A DNA stretch of 64,000 bases from JAAZBA01 sp964461815. GTDB lineage: Bacteria > Bacillota > Clostridia > Oscillospirales > QAMX01. Positions within the stretch are counted from its first letter, which is position 1. Each line of letters starts with the position of its first letter. Positions 41,962 to 50,354 of this stretch are shown here, in pieces. The stretch is taken from positions 1 to 64,000 of the forward strand of contig CAYWVF010000004.1 of assembly GCA_964461815.1 (NCBI GenBank), read 5' to 3'. Under the pieces are notes generated by a model. That model did not search any database. It had not been told where the DNA came from and was given only the letters and a program-made list of their open reading frames with translations. The position numbers and the translations under genes were made by a program.

Positions 41962-43632
41962 TTATTTATTGTTCTTTTCCGCTGCTATGCCGTCTTTTTC
42001 GAGTTTTCCCCATGCGATTTTCATCATCGCAGTGCGAGGAATATCTTTGTCACGGCATAAAACTATTTCTACGGGTCTTGACCATGGCGCCATTGAATCC
42101 TTGTAGCGTTCGGTCAGTTCATTCTTTATTTTCACAGGATCACTTATATCTATATCATTCTTTATTGCTACATATAGCTTTACAGCGTTCTGCCTGAGCT
42201 TGTCCGGGATAGATATCGCGTACGATTTTTCAACATATGGGAGTGCGTCGGAAACGGCTTCTATATCAGTGGCCAGAGCCGTATTTCCGGAAACCTTTAT
42301 AAGTCGTTTTAATCTGCATATAAATGTAAAAGTACCGTCGTCCTCTTTTTTCGCCATATCACCTGTATGAAGCCACACACTGCCGTCAGAGTGAGTATAC
42401 AGTGAATCATCACATGTGCCGCCGGAATCAAATGAATACTTCAAAACACTGCCGGAGCGGATACAAAGCTCACCGCATTCACCGTCTGTGACGGGTGTTC
42501 CATCTGATGGATCAAATATGCCAAGCTCCATTCCGGGAAATGGTATCCCAAGTGAATCGGATGGATATTTTACGCTGCGGCAAAGAGTGACAGGACAACA
42601 TTCAGTCATACCGTAGCCACTGTCGATTGTGCCGATCGCACCGCCTTTTTTTAGCAATAAGTTAAAACGCTCTCGCATGTCCTCGGACATTACGTCACCG
42701 CCGCAAAAACCATGTCTAAAGGTTGAAAAAGGATTCTTCTCGTTTTCAACAGCTTTATCTATGATACCTGTAGATAATATTTTCGAAAAAAGGACAGGAA
42801 CTCCGGCAGTAAATGTTACTTTTTCTCTTGCAAATAGCTTTGCACAATATTTTTTCTCAAAAATCGGGATCAGTACACATTTCATTCCTCCACGAAATGC
42901 TATGTGTATAACGACAACAAATCCAAACATGTGAAAGGCAGGAAGCATTGCCAGCATTACTTCATTACCCTGCATTGGAGCTTCGGTAGATAAACAGTTC
43001 ATCGCTGCCAGATCTATGGCACGAGAGCTGTGAACTACAGCTCTGAGACGTCCCGATGAGCCTCCACCGAAAAATATCATTGCGTCATCCAGATCATCAC
43101 GGTTCGTTTCAGTAGTACCTTTATGGTGTATTGAATCGTATGATAAGTATTTTATACCATCAGGATAGTTGACCTTTTTCAGATCACCTGATGTGATTTT
43201 TTTCCATATACATCCTATTTGAAATTTGTACGACATTCCGACAAGTGAATTTATTTTTATTGCGGATGTAACGCATGTACCACTTAATGCAGGTATGAGT
43301 GCAGATTCGGTGAGAGATGTATATATAACAGCCTTTGCCATCGTCAATTTGAGCTGCGAGTTGAGCTCAGTTGTCGGTGACTTCGGATTGAGCATGACAA
43401 CAACAGCACCAAGCTTGTTGATCGCATAGACGGAGGTTACAGCCTCTGGAGAATTGAGTGCCGTTATGGCTACTCTATCCCCCTTTTTTATGCCGATTGC
43501 CGATAGTCCTGCTGCTGTGTCATCGATATCGCTTAAAAATTTTTTGTATGTTTTAGACTTATGAAAATATGACCATGCGGTACGCCCGGGATTGACCCGG
43601 GCGTTTTTTTCTATAATTTCATACAGCGTCAT
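41962..43632 (-). CDS. AMP-dependent acyl-CoA synthetase/ligase-like protein
   Basis: Adenylate-forming enzyme family, activating a carboxylic acid with ATP. The N-domain is typical (TLYEIIEKNARVNPGRTAW, IGIKKGDRVAI). The P-loop reads FFGGGSSGRLRAVVHSS near residue 185-201 rather than TSGTTGxPKG, with Arg where Lys is usual. GYGMTECCP (about 346), HTGDMAKKEDDGTFTFICRLKRLIKVSG (about 425-452) and a C-terminal MMKIAWGKLE with a possible catalytic Lys remain. 556 residues, complete. It starts one base after guaB ends and has no clear ribosome site, so translation probably depends on guaB. Its 5' end contains the GC-rich hairpin at 43582-43610. Confidence 0.85.
   Translation of the reverse strand: MTLYEIIEKNARVNPGRTAWSYFHKSKTYKKFLSDIDDTAAGLSAIGIKKGDRVAITALNSPEAVTSVYAINKLGAVVVMLNPKSPTTELNSQLKLTMAKAVIYTSLTESALIPALSGTCVTSAIKINSLVGMSYKFQIGCIWKKITSGDLKKVNYPDGIKYLSYDSIHHKGTTETNRDDLDDAMIFFGGGSSGRLRAVVHSSRAIDLAAMNCLSTEAPMQGNEVMLAMLPAFHMFGFVVVIHIAFRGGMKCVLIPIFEKKYCAKLFAREKVTFTAGVPVLFSKILSTGIIDKAVENEKNPFSTFRHGFCGGDVMSEDMRERFNLLLKKGGAIGTIDSGYGMTECCPVTLCRSVKYPSDSLGIPFPGMELGIFDPSDGTPVTDGECGELCIRSGSVLKYSFDSGGTCDDSLYTHSDGSVWLHTGDMAKKEDDGTFTFICRLKRLIKVSGNTALATDIEAVSDALPYVEKSYAISIPDKLRQNAVKLYVAIKNDIDISDPVKIKNELTERYKDSMAPWSRPVEIVLCRDKDIPRTAMMKIAWGKLEKDGIAAEKNNK
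43582..43610 (+). other. Terminator-shaped hairpin inside the synthetase gene
   Basis: ACGCCCGGG (43582-43590) and CCCGGGCGT (43596-43604) form a perfect 9-bp, very GC-rich stem with a 5-nt loop. Seven T residues follow on the plus strand (43604-43610), which is antisense to the synthetase. On the minus strand the stem lies within codons 8-17. Confidence 0.8.
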
Positions 43633-43633
43633 T

Positions 43634-45142
43634 TTATTTTATAGCGCTTGCTGACTTGTCTTTAAGAATAACGTCGTGTGCGCCGCCTTCTACGATTGAT
43701 GTAGCGGAGATGAGTGTGAGCTTTGCATTTTTCTGAAGCTCAGGTATTGTCAATGCACCGCAGTTACACATTGTTGAGCGTACCTTTGACAATGTGATGC
43801 CTACGTTGTCAGAAAGCTTACCTGCATAAGGAACATATGAATCTACGCCTTCCTCAAATGTGAGCTTTGCTGCACCACCCATATCGTAGCGTTGCCAGTT
43901 TCTGGCTCTGCTTGAGCCTTCGCCCCAGTATTCTTTTACGTATGTTCCGTTTATATTCATTTTATTTGTCGGAGACTCATCAAAACGTGCAAAGTATCTG
44001 CCAAGCATGATAAAGTCAGCACCCATTGCAAGTGCCAGAGTAATATGATGGTCGTAAACTATACCGCCGTCAGAGCAAACAGGGATATAGATACCTGTCT
44101 TTTCATAGTATTCGTCTCTGGCAGCTGCAACTTCGATAAGTGCGGAAGCCTGTCCACGTCCGATACCCTTCTGCTCACGTGTGATGCAGATGGATCCGCC
44201 GCCGATACCTACCTTAACGAAATCTGCACCGGCTTCAGCCAAAAACATAAAGCCTTCTCTGTCGACAACGTTTCCTGCGCCGACTTTTACGCTGTCACCG
44301 TATTTTTCACGAATAAAATCTATAGTTATTTTCTGCCACTCAGTGTAACCCTCGGATGAGTCGATACAAAGAATGTCAGCACCTGCATCGATAAGTGCCG
44401 GAACACGCTCAGCATAGTCACGTGTATTTATACCTGCGCCTACAACATATCTCTTGGAGTTATCAAGAAGTGCGTTTGGATGCTCTTTGTCAGAATCATA
44501 GTCCTTACGGAATACGAGGGAGGAGAGATTACCTTCCTTTGTAATGATCGGGAGTGAATTGAGCTTATGATCCCAGATTATATTGTTTGCTTCTTTAAGC
44601 GTTGTTCCCTCATATGCATATATTAATTTTGAGAACGGAGTCATAAACTCTTCAGCCTTTGTATCCATATCCATACGTGACACACGATAATCACGTCCTG
44701 TGATGATACCTAAAAGCTTACCTGTAGGAGTTCCATCATCGGTGACGGCTATAGTAGAATGACCCTTAGATTCCTTGAGAGCAATAACGTCGGCTAATGT
44801 CTGATCCGGCTTGATATTGGAATCGGATGTTACGAATCCAGCCTTATAGTTCTTAACCCTTTTTATCATGTTTGCCTGACTCTCAATGGACTGTGAACAG
44901 TAGATAAAAGAAACACCGCCTTCGATTGCAAGCGCGATAGCCATCGTATCATTAGATACAGACTGCATTACAGCCGATACAAGCGGAATATTGGCACAGA
45001 TCTCACTCTTCTCGCCTTTCTTGAATTTAACGAGCGGCGTATTGAGCTTTACATTCGAAGGAACGCATTCACGTGAGGAATAGCCGGGAACAAGTAAATA
45101 TTCGTTAAATGTACGTGAAGGCTCCGGAAAATAATATGCCAT
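43634..45142 (-). CDS. guaB: IMP dehydrogenase
   Basis: NAD-dependent conversion of IMP to XMP, the committed step to GMP. The barrel is interrupted by two CBS domains (about residues 110-215). The catalytic loop VGIGGGSICITREQKGIGRGQ (about 312-332) has the active cysteine; IDSSEGYTEWQ near 262, DGGIVYDHHI near 363 and LGRYFARFDESP near 390 are family blocks. It starts MAYYFPEPSRTFNEYLLVPG at ATG 45142, after AAGGAGA; a 42-base longer frame has no support. 502 residues. Promoter at 45175-45203. Confidence 0.96.
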   Translation of the reverse strand: MAYYFPEPSRTFNEYLLVPGYSSRECVPSNVKLNTPLVKFKKGEKSEICANIPLVSAVMQSVSNDTMAIALAIEGGVSFIYCSQSIESQANMIKRVKNYKAGFVTSDSNIKPDQTLADVIALKESKGHSTIAVTDDGTPTGKLLGIITGRDYRVSRMDMDTKAEEFMTPFSKLIYAYEGTTLKEANNIIWDHKLNSLPIITKEGNLSSLVFRKDYDSDKEHPNALLDNSKRYVVGAGINTRDYAERVPALIDAGADILCIDSSEGYTEWQKITIDFIREKYGDSVKVGAGNVVDREGFMFLAEAGADFVKVGIGGGSICITREQKGIGRGQASALIEVAAARDEYYEKTGIYIPVCSDGGIVYDHHITLALAMGADFIMLGRYFARFDESPTNKMNINGTYVKEYWGEGSSRARNWQRYDMGGAAKLTFEEGVDSYVPYAGKLSDNVGITLSKVRSTMCNCGALTIPELQKNAKLTLISATSIVEGGAHDVILKDKSASAIK

Positions 45143-45174
45143 TTTAAATTCTCCTTTTTGATTGTTTTCTATAA

Positions 45175-45203
45175 ATTTTATCATATTTTACACTGATTGT
45201 CAA
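45175..45203 (-). promoter_or_regulatory. Promoter of guaB
   Basis: On the minus strand: TTGACA (45203-45198), 17-bp spacer, TAAAAT (45180-45175) with extended TG. The ATG is about 33 bases downstream. Confidence 0.85.
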
Positions 45204-45249
45204 GTAAGGCTATAATTAATTTCCATGTCATTTATCGTCGTTTTAACGA

Positions 45250-45278
45250 TTGAATTTTTCCTGTGATGATGGTATAAT
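45250..45278 (+). promoter_or_regulatory. Promoter of the DUF1846 gene
   Basis: TTGAAT (45250-45255), 17-bp spacer and TATAAT (45273-45278), with an extended -10 TG just ahead. It is divergent from the guaB promoter. Confidence 0.85.
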
Positions 45279-45327
45279 ACTAATGTTTGTGAAATGATAA
45301 TTTTTCAGATTAGGAGACAATAGATTT

Positions 45328-46809
45328 ATGCGTATCGGATTTGATAACGAACTATACATTAAACGCCAAATGACGGAGATTCTAAAACGAATCGAACGGT
45401 TTGAAGGCAAGCTTTATCTCGAATTCGGCGGAAAGCTTTTTGATGATTGCCATGCGGCAAGAGTGCTTCCGGGCTTTGATGTAAATGCTAAAGTCAAGCT
45501 TTTGCAAAGCTTTTCGGACAAAGCCGAAATTGTTTTTTGTATAAATGCATCAGATATAGAAAAAAACAAAATACGTGCAGATTATGGTATAACATATGAT
45601 ATGGATCTGCTGCGTAACATAGATAATCTGCGTGCTCTGGGACTTTACATAAACAGTGTGGTTATAACACAATATGCTCAGCAGCCCAGCGCACAGAAGT
45701 TCAGACAGCTCCTTGAGATGCGAGGCATTAAGACATATGCTCACTATCCGATAAAGGGATATCCGACGAATGTAGATCTTATAGTGAGTGAAAACGGATA
45801 CGGAGCAAATGATTATATCGAGACTACACGTCCGCTCGTTGTTGTTACAGCACCGGGTCCGTGCAGCGGTAAGCTTGCTACATGCTTGTCTCAGCTCTAT
45901 CATGAATCAAAGAGAAATGTCAAGGCAGGCTATGCAAAGTTCGAGACGTTCCCGATATGGAATATTCCGTTGAAGCATCCGGTAAATTTAGCGTATGAGG
46001 CTGCTACAGCTGACCTTAACGATGTAAATATGATAGACCCGTTCCATCTTGAAGCTTATGGTCAGGCTACGGTTAATTATAACAGAGATATAGAAGCTTT
46101 CCCTGTTATGCGTGAGATACTTCACAGAATAACAGGTTCGGAGATATACCACTCCCCTACCGATATGGGCGTAAATATGGCAGGCTATGGCATTATAGAT
46201 GATGCAGTAGTGTGTGAGGCGGCAAAGCAGGAGATAATCAGACGTTACTATAAATATTGGTGTGAATATCGTCAGGGACGCTGCAATTCTGAGCCGGTAC
46301 ATAAGATAGAGTTGCTTATGAAGCAGCTTGGATTAAAGCCTGAGGATAGACAGGTAGTAACTCCGGCGATGGAAAAAGCAAATACTACAGGAATGACGGC
46401 AATGGCTTTGCAGCTTGATGACGGACATATCGTTACGGGAAAGGGCTCGAATCTTATGAATGCATCCGCAAGCTGCATTATAAACTCAATAAAGCATCTT
46501 GCCAGACTTTCGGATGAAATTCATCTTATGTCGCTTGTAGTTCTCGAACCGATATTAAAGCTAAAGGAAAATGTACTCAATTACGAACGCAGCGCACTTA
46601 ATCTTGAAGAAGTACTTATTGCTTTGACTATATGTGCGGCTACGAATCCTGCTGCTGAGGCTGCGGTATCTCAGCTTACGAAGCTTTCAGGCTGTGAGGC
46701 ACACAGTTCATACATTCTCTCTCCATCCGACGAGAAGCTCCTCGCAAGACTTGGTATTAATATCACCTGCGAAGCTACATTCCCATCTAAAAATCTATAT
46801 TACGTATAA
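45328..46809 (+). CDS. DUF1846 family protein
   Basis: 493-residue protein of the DUF1846 family, widespread in gut Firmicutes. A P-loop-like stretch TAPGPCSGKLATCLSQL (about 174-190), FETFPIWNIPLKHPVNLAYEAATADLNDVNMIDPFHLE and YHSPTDMGVNMAGYGI are family-typical. Crystal structures of the family exist, but the biochemical role is not settled; nucleotide or phosphate binding by the P-loop-like motif is inferred. Flanked by its own promoter and the terminator at 46836-46880. Confidence 0.93.
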   Translation: MRIGFDNELYIKRQMTEILKRIERFEGKLYLEFGGKLFDDCHAARVLPGFDVNAKVKLLQSFSDKAEIVFCINASDIEKNKIRADYGITYDMDLLRNIDNLRALGLYINSVVITQYAQQPSAQKFRQLLEMRGIKTYAHYPIKGYPTNVDLIVSENGYGANDYIETTRPLVVVTAPGPCSGKLATCLSQLYHESKRNVKAGYAKFETFPIWNIPLKHPVNLAYEAATADLNDVNMIDPFHLEAYGQATVNYNRDIEAFPVMREILHRITGSEIYHSPTDMGVNMAGYGIIDDAVVCEAAKQEIIRRYYKYWCEYRQGRCNSEPVHKIELLMKQLGLKPEDRQVVTPAMEKANTTGMTAMALQLDDGHIVTGKGSNLMNASASCIINSIKHLARLSDEIHLMSLVVLEPILKLKENVLNYERSALNLEEVLIALTICAATNPAAEAAVSQLTKLSGCEAHSSYILSPSDEKLLARLGINITCEATFPSKNLYYV

Positions 46810-46835
46810 AACAGCTCGATAGGCAGACTGCCCTG

Positions 46836-46880
46836 ATATGCACCCCCAAAAGTTAGACACTATTGGAGGTGCATATTTTT
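46836..46880 (+). terminator. Terminator with an IS3-like sequence
   Basis: ATATGCACC (46836-46844) pairs with GGTGCATAT (46868-46876), with two further G-C pairs inside, followed by T residues. The loop includes CACCCCCAAAAGTTAGACAC, very like the terminal repeats of IS3-family insertion sequences as I remember them, so the terminator may derive from an insertion-sequence end. Confidence 0.75.
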
Positions 46881-46911
46881 GTAAAAAAATAAATATACTC
46901 AATATTTATCA

Positions 46912-46941
46912 TTTACAAACTGTACGGTTTATTGTTATAAT
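46912..46941 (+). promoter_or_regulatory. Promoter of the 47-kb unknown gene, with a dyad in the spacer
   Basis: TTTACA (46912-46917), 18-bp spacer and TATAAT (46936-46941) with extended TG. A near-perfect palindrome AAACTGTACGGTTT (46917-46930) fills the spacer and is a candidate operator. Confidence 0.75.
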
Positions 46942-46986
46942 AAAGGTGGTAGTTTCAAACAAAATAAATGTAATGGAGGTAATTAT

Positions 46987-48030
46987 ATGCCATTAAGACC
47001 ATTGAAGACAGGCGCTGCATATCATGGTAATCGTATGCCTCATCACGCTGCGAATGATTTGCGTGATATGGCTGCACACAATATGAATCTTGTCGTACAT
47101 ATGTTCTCGCATACGGACTGGGATAGACATAAGGAAAAAATGAAGGATATAGTTTATTTGTCCGAAGAGGCAGGTTTGGAAGTATGGGTCGATAACTGGG
47201 GAATCGGAGGCCCTCCCGGAGATAAGTCACACTTCCTTGCATATTATCCCGACAGTCATATTTATTATTCCAACGGTGATATGGATCCGACAAGAGCTTG
47301 TCTTAATAGCCCTGATTTTGTAAGGTTTACAAAGGAATGGATCGATACAGTATACTATATCGGTGGTAGAACAATATTCTGGGATGAACCTCATCAGCCG
47401 CTTAAAACAGTCAATGATGTAACATATTTTGCTTGTGCCTGCCCACGTTGTAAAAAACTTTTTGAGGATAAGTACGGATATCCGATGCCTGAGATCGCTA
47501 ACGAGGATGTTAACAATTTCAGAGTTGATACGATAATCAATTACTTCTCAGAGGTCACAGCATATGCTGAGGCTAAGGGTATGATAAACACGATCTGCGT
47601 AATGCTCGGCGCACATCATGGTATCAGCCTTGAAAATATTGAGCGTCTTTGCTCTATTCCAACACTTCATAATATAGGCTCTGATCCGTATTGGGTTGGT
47701 TCAACAACAGAGCCATATCCTTTTGTATATGAAAATACAAAGTTTAATATTGATATTGCGGAACGCTGTAAGAAGGATCATAATATATGGATCCAGACAT
47801 TTGCAAATCCGGCAGGACGTGAAGATGAGATCATAACTGCAACGGAGGCTGCGTATGATGCAGGCGCTCGTACTATCATAGCCTGGGGTTACTATGGAAG
47901 TGACTCTAATGACTATGCCGCAAAGAATCCCGAGCTTACATGGCATAAGACATGTGAAGCCATGCGTCGTATCTGGGATATGGAGCATGACAGATTGCTT
48001 GCTGAAAATCGTACCAAATATATGAAATAA
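46987..48030 (+). CDS. Unknown TIM-barrel-like protein
   Basis: A 347-residue soluble protein without signal peptide. Alternating strands and helices end in acidic/aromatic residues as in glycosidase-like barrels: LVVHMFSHTDWDR near residue 37, EVWVDNWGIGGPPGDKSH near 65, GRTIFWDEPHQPLKTVN near 125 with a plausible acid/base Glu, and a zinc-type CACPRCKKLFEDKYGYP near 149. I cannot place it in a named family. GGAGGT precedes the ATG. It opens the accessory region and is separated from the paralogue tandem by a partial terminator. Confidence 0.6.
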   Translation: MPLRPLKTGAAYHGNRMPHHAANDLRDMAAHNMNLVVHMFSHTDWDRHKEKMKDIVYLSEEAGLEVWVDNWGIGGPPGDKSHFLAYYPDSHIYYSNGDMDPTRACLNSPDFVRFTKEWIDTVYYIGGRTIFWDEPHQPLKTVNDVTYFACACPRCKKLFEDKYGYPMPEIANEDVNNFRVDTIINYFSEVTAYAEAKGMINTICVMLGAHHGISLENIERLCSIPTLHNIGSDPYWVGSTTEPYPFVYENTKFNIDIAERCKKDHNIWIQTFANPAGREDEIITATEAAYDAGARTIIAWGYYGSDSNDYAAKNPELTWHKTCEAMRRIWDMEHDRLLAENRTKYMK

Positions 48031-48044
48031 TAACTTACTTTATA

Positions 48045-48071
48045 GGGTAGGCAGTTTTTGTCTACCCTTTT
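48045..48071 (+). terminator. Terminator between the TIM-barrel gene and the paralogue tandem
   Basis: GGGTAGGCA pairs with TGTCTACCC (48045-48053 and 48059-48067, one G-T pair) with a small T-rich loop, followed by four T residues. The U-run is short, so some read-through into the next genes is likely; no strong new promoter is visible before 48117. Confidence 0.65.
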
Positions 48072-48116
48072 ACGAATTATATGTATTAAACTGATAGATA
48101 TTGTAAGGAGAATACT

Positions 48117-49220
48117 ATGAAATCATTAGAATTTGCATTTCCGGCTGATTGTGTAATGCTCACTGACGCTGCAGGTACACCTTGTGCCGATGGACTTGAA
48201 ATAAATTGCATCATCAATGCAGCTCCTGACCTTCAGTTGCTTGTTAACGGTACGCCGGCTATCCCGGGAGGAAATCAATATACAGCAAAGGTGCTTTTAA
48301 AGAACTTTAAAAATGTTATTGCAATTTACAATGTAAAAACAGGAGAAAGAGAAGCGATAACTGTTTATTATCTTAAAACAGCTCATAAAAAATACAGATT
48401 CTCACTTGATGATAATATTTGGTTTATCCAGAATATCGCAAAAAATCAGCATATATACAGCTCATTATTTGAAGATCCGTACCTAAAGCTTTTAAAAACG
48501 ATGCATGATCGTTACGAAACAAAATTCCATGTAAATATTTACTATGAATGCCCGGAATTCGGTGGTTTTAATCTTACGCAGATGCCGGATAAATACAAGG
48601 ATGAATGGAAAGCAAATTCGGACTGGCTTCGCCTTTCATTCCATGCCAATGCCAATTTACCGGACAAGCCATATATCAGAGGTACATTTGAACAGGTAAA
48701 GTTTGAGCATGACCGCATTGTTGACCAGATATTGCGCTTTGCAGGTGAGGAAGCATTTGCAGGCCCTGTATTGACGGTACACTGGGGCGATGCAACTGTT
48801 GAAACTGTACGTGCGCTTCGTTCCAGCGGTATTCGTGCTATGGTCGGATCATTCAGATATGCTGATCCTGCCGGTGTTACGATAAAGTATCATCTCAATG
48901 CCGAGCAATGCGCTTTAATGAATATTTACGGCTTTTGGTATGACAAAGCAGAGGATATGGTATTCTTCAAATACGGAAGTGGTGCAAGCACACAGCATGA
49001 TCCCCTTGATAAGCTGCATTCAGGCTATGACCAATTCTGTAAGGATCATCCGTTATATACATTCAGAGAATTTTGTGTACATGAGCAGTACTTCTATCCG
49101 CACTTTGAAAGATATATGCCTGATTATTATGATCGTTTTGATACGGCTATCCGTTGGGCTGTGGAACGTGGATATAAACCTACCTTTGTTTCGGATCTTA
49201 TAGAGTTCGATAAATTATAA
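48117..49220 (+). CDS. Tandem paralogue 1: unknown two-domain protein (beta-sandwich plus deacetylase-like barrel)
   Basis: 367 residues, no signal peptide. Residues 1-90 form a beta-sandwich (LLVNGTPAIPGGNQYTAKVLLKNFKNVIAIYN) like the Ig-type domains found on sugar-active enzymes. The rest recalls the NodB polysaccharide-deacetylase barrel: the DD pair FSLDDN (95-100), SFHA (174-177), VHWGDAT (221-227) and HEQYFYPH (322-329) could build a metal site, though the canonical HxxxH is absent. It shares these blocks, and KYKDEW and FAGEE, with the next two genes. Function and substrate unknown. Ribosome site AAGGAG, proper spacing. Confidence 0.6.
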   Translation: MKSLEFAFPADCVMLTDAAGTPCADGLEINCIINAAPDLQLLVNGTPAIPGGNQYTAKVLLKNFKNVIAIYNVKTGEREAITVYYLKTAHKKYRFSLDDNIWFIQNIAKNQHIYSSLFEDPYLKLLKTMHDRYETKFHVNIYYECPEFGGFNLTQMPDKYKDEWKANSDWLRLSFHANANLPDKPYIRGTFEQVKFEHDRIVDQILRFAGEEAFAGPVLTVHWGDATVETVRALRSSGIRAMVGSFRYADPAGVTIKYHLNAEQCALMNIYGFWYDKAEDMVFFKYGSGASTQHDPLDKLHSGYDQFCKDHPLYTFREFCVHEQYFYPHFERYMPDYYDRFDTAIRWAVERGYKPTFVSDLIEFDKL

Positions 49221-49245
49221 TATACATAGTAAAGGTGGCATAGGT

Positions 49246-50325
49246 ATGAAGTTTATACGCCCTTTTGACGGTGCAATGATAAATTCTTCTGTCGGAAAAC
49301 GGATAAATGATCAGCTTCTGGTGAATTTTACTCTATCTGCCGAGACGGGTCACTGCATTAAGATCAATGGTGTACCTACTTGTGAAAAAAACGGAGTCTA
49401 TTCCGCAGAGGTTGCACTTGACGGATACCGAAATACAGTGGAAGCTGTTGATGCTTGTACCGGGGAAGAAGAGAAAATCGTAGTTTATTGGCTTAGAAAT
49501 GCGGAAAACAAATACAGATTATCGCTTGATGATAATATATGGTGTTTGCAGGATATCGCAAAGAATCAACACGTATACAGATCGATATTTGAAAATCCGT
49601 ATTTCAAGATATATAAGGATGTTCATGACAAATACGGCACAAAAGTACATATGAACATTTATTATGATTGCCCTGAATTCGGAGGCTTCGATCTTACGCA
49701 GATGCCGGATAAATATAAAGATGAATTCATTGCAAATTCTCACTGGCTTAAGCTGGCATTTCATGCTGCCAGGAATCTTCCTGACAGGATATATGAGAAT
49801 GCTTCATACGAAACAGTTCGTGATGACATGAAAAAGGTTTATGAGCAGATCGTACGATTTGCGGGAGAGGAAACGCTTTCTCGTGATGTCACAACACTCC
49901 ATTGGGGTGCTGCTACAAAATACGGTATACGTGCTATGCGAACGATGGGAATTCGTGCTGCTTTGGCAAGCTACAGATATTTTGAGGACGGAACAAGCGA
50001 CATAAATCTTCATTTGACTGATGAGCAGACAGCAAAGGTTCATGAATATACGGCATATAAGGATCATGAAGAGGATATCATTTGCATAGCTACTGATATT
50101 TACCTCAATTCACACACTCCGAGTGAGATCAGGAAGCTGCTTGACGAGCGGAGAGAAAAAAATCCGATGCGTAAATTCTGTGATTGCTTGATACATGAAC
50201 AGTATTTTTATCCGCATTTCTGCATTTATCTGCCGGATTATCGTGACAGAGTATTTGCCGGAGTTGAATGGTGCGTTGAGCACGGTTATCAACCGACATT
50301 TCTAAAGGAAATTTTATTTGAGTAA
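49246..50325 (+). CDS. Tandem paralogue 2 of the same unknown family
   Basis: 359 residues, no signal peptide. It keeps the beta-sandwich domain (IKINGVPTCEKNGVYSAEVALDGYRNTVEAVD) and the barrel blocks LSLDDNIW, ECPEFGGF-like YDCPEFGGFDLTQMPDKYKDE, LAFHAARN, LHWGAAT and HEQYFYPHF. It is closer to paralogue 1 than to paralogue 3: it shares the ECPEFGG-type segment that paralogue 3 has lost. The gene is 25 bases after paralogue 1, with AAAGGTGG before the ATG. The duplication is old, as the DNA of the copies is well diverged. Confidence 0.6.
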   Translation: MKFIRPFDGAMINSSVGKRINDQLLVNFTLSAETGHCIKINGVPTCEKNGVYSAEVALDGYRNTVEAVDACTGEEEKIVVYWLRNAENKYRLSLDDNIWCLQDIAKNQHVYRSIFENPYFKIYKDVHDKYGTKVHMNIYYDCPEFGGFDLTQMPDKYKDEFIANSHWLKLAFHAARNLPDRIYENASYETVRDDMKKVYEQIVRFAGEETLSRDVTTLHWGAATKYGIRAMRTMGIRAALASYRYFEDGTSDINLHLTDEQTAKVHEYTAYKDHEEDIICIATDIYLNSHTPSEIRKLLDERREKNPMRKFCDCLIHEQYFYPHFCIYLPDYRDRVFAGVEWCVEHGYQPTFLKEILFE

Positions 50326-50354
50326 ATAAATAATAAAAAGGAGCGACTATTATC

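Noticed and set aside
41808..42197. 129-codon plus-strand frame
   Set aside because: It runs through the terminator at 41904-41941 and overlaps the synthetase gene on the other strand; it is a shadow.
45550..45903. 117-codon minus-strand frame inside the DUF1846 gene
   Set aside because: It is antisense to a well-supported gene and has no ribosome site or known product.
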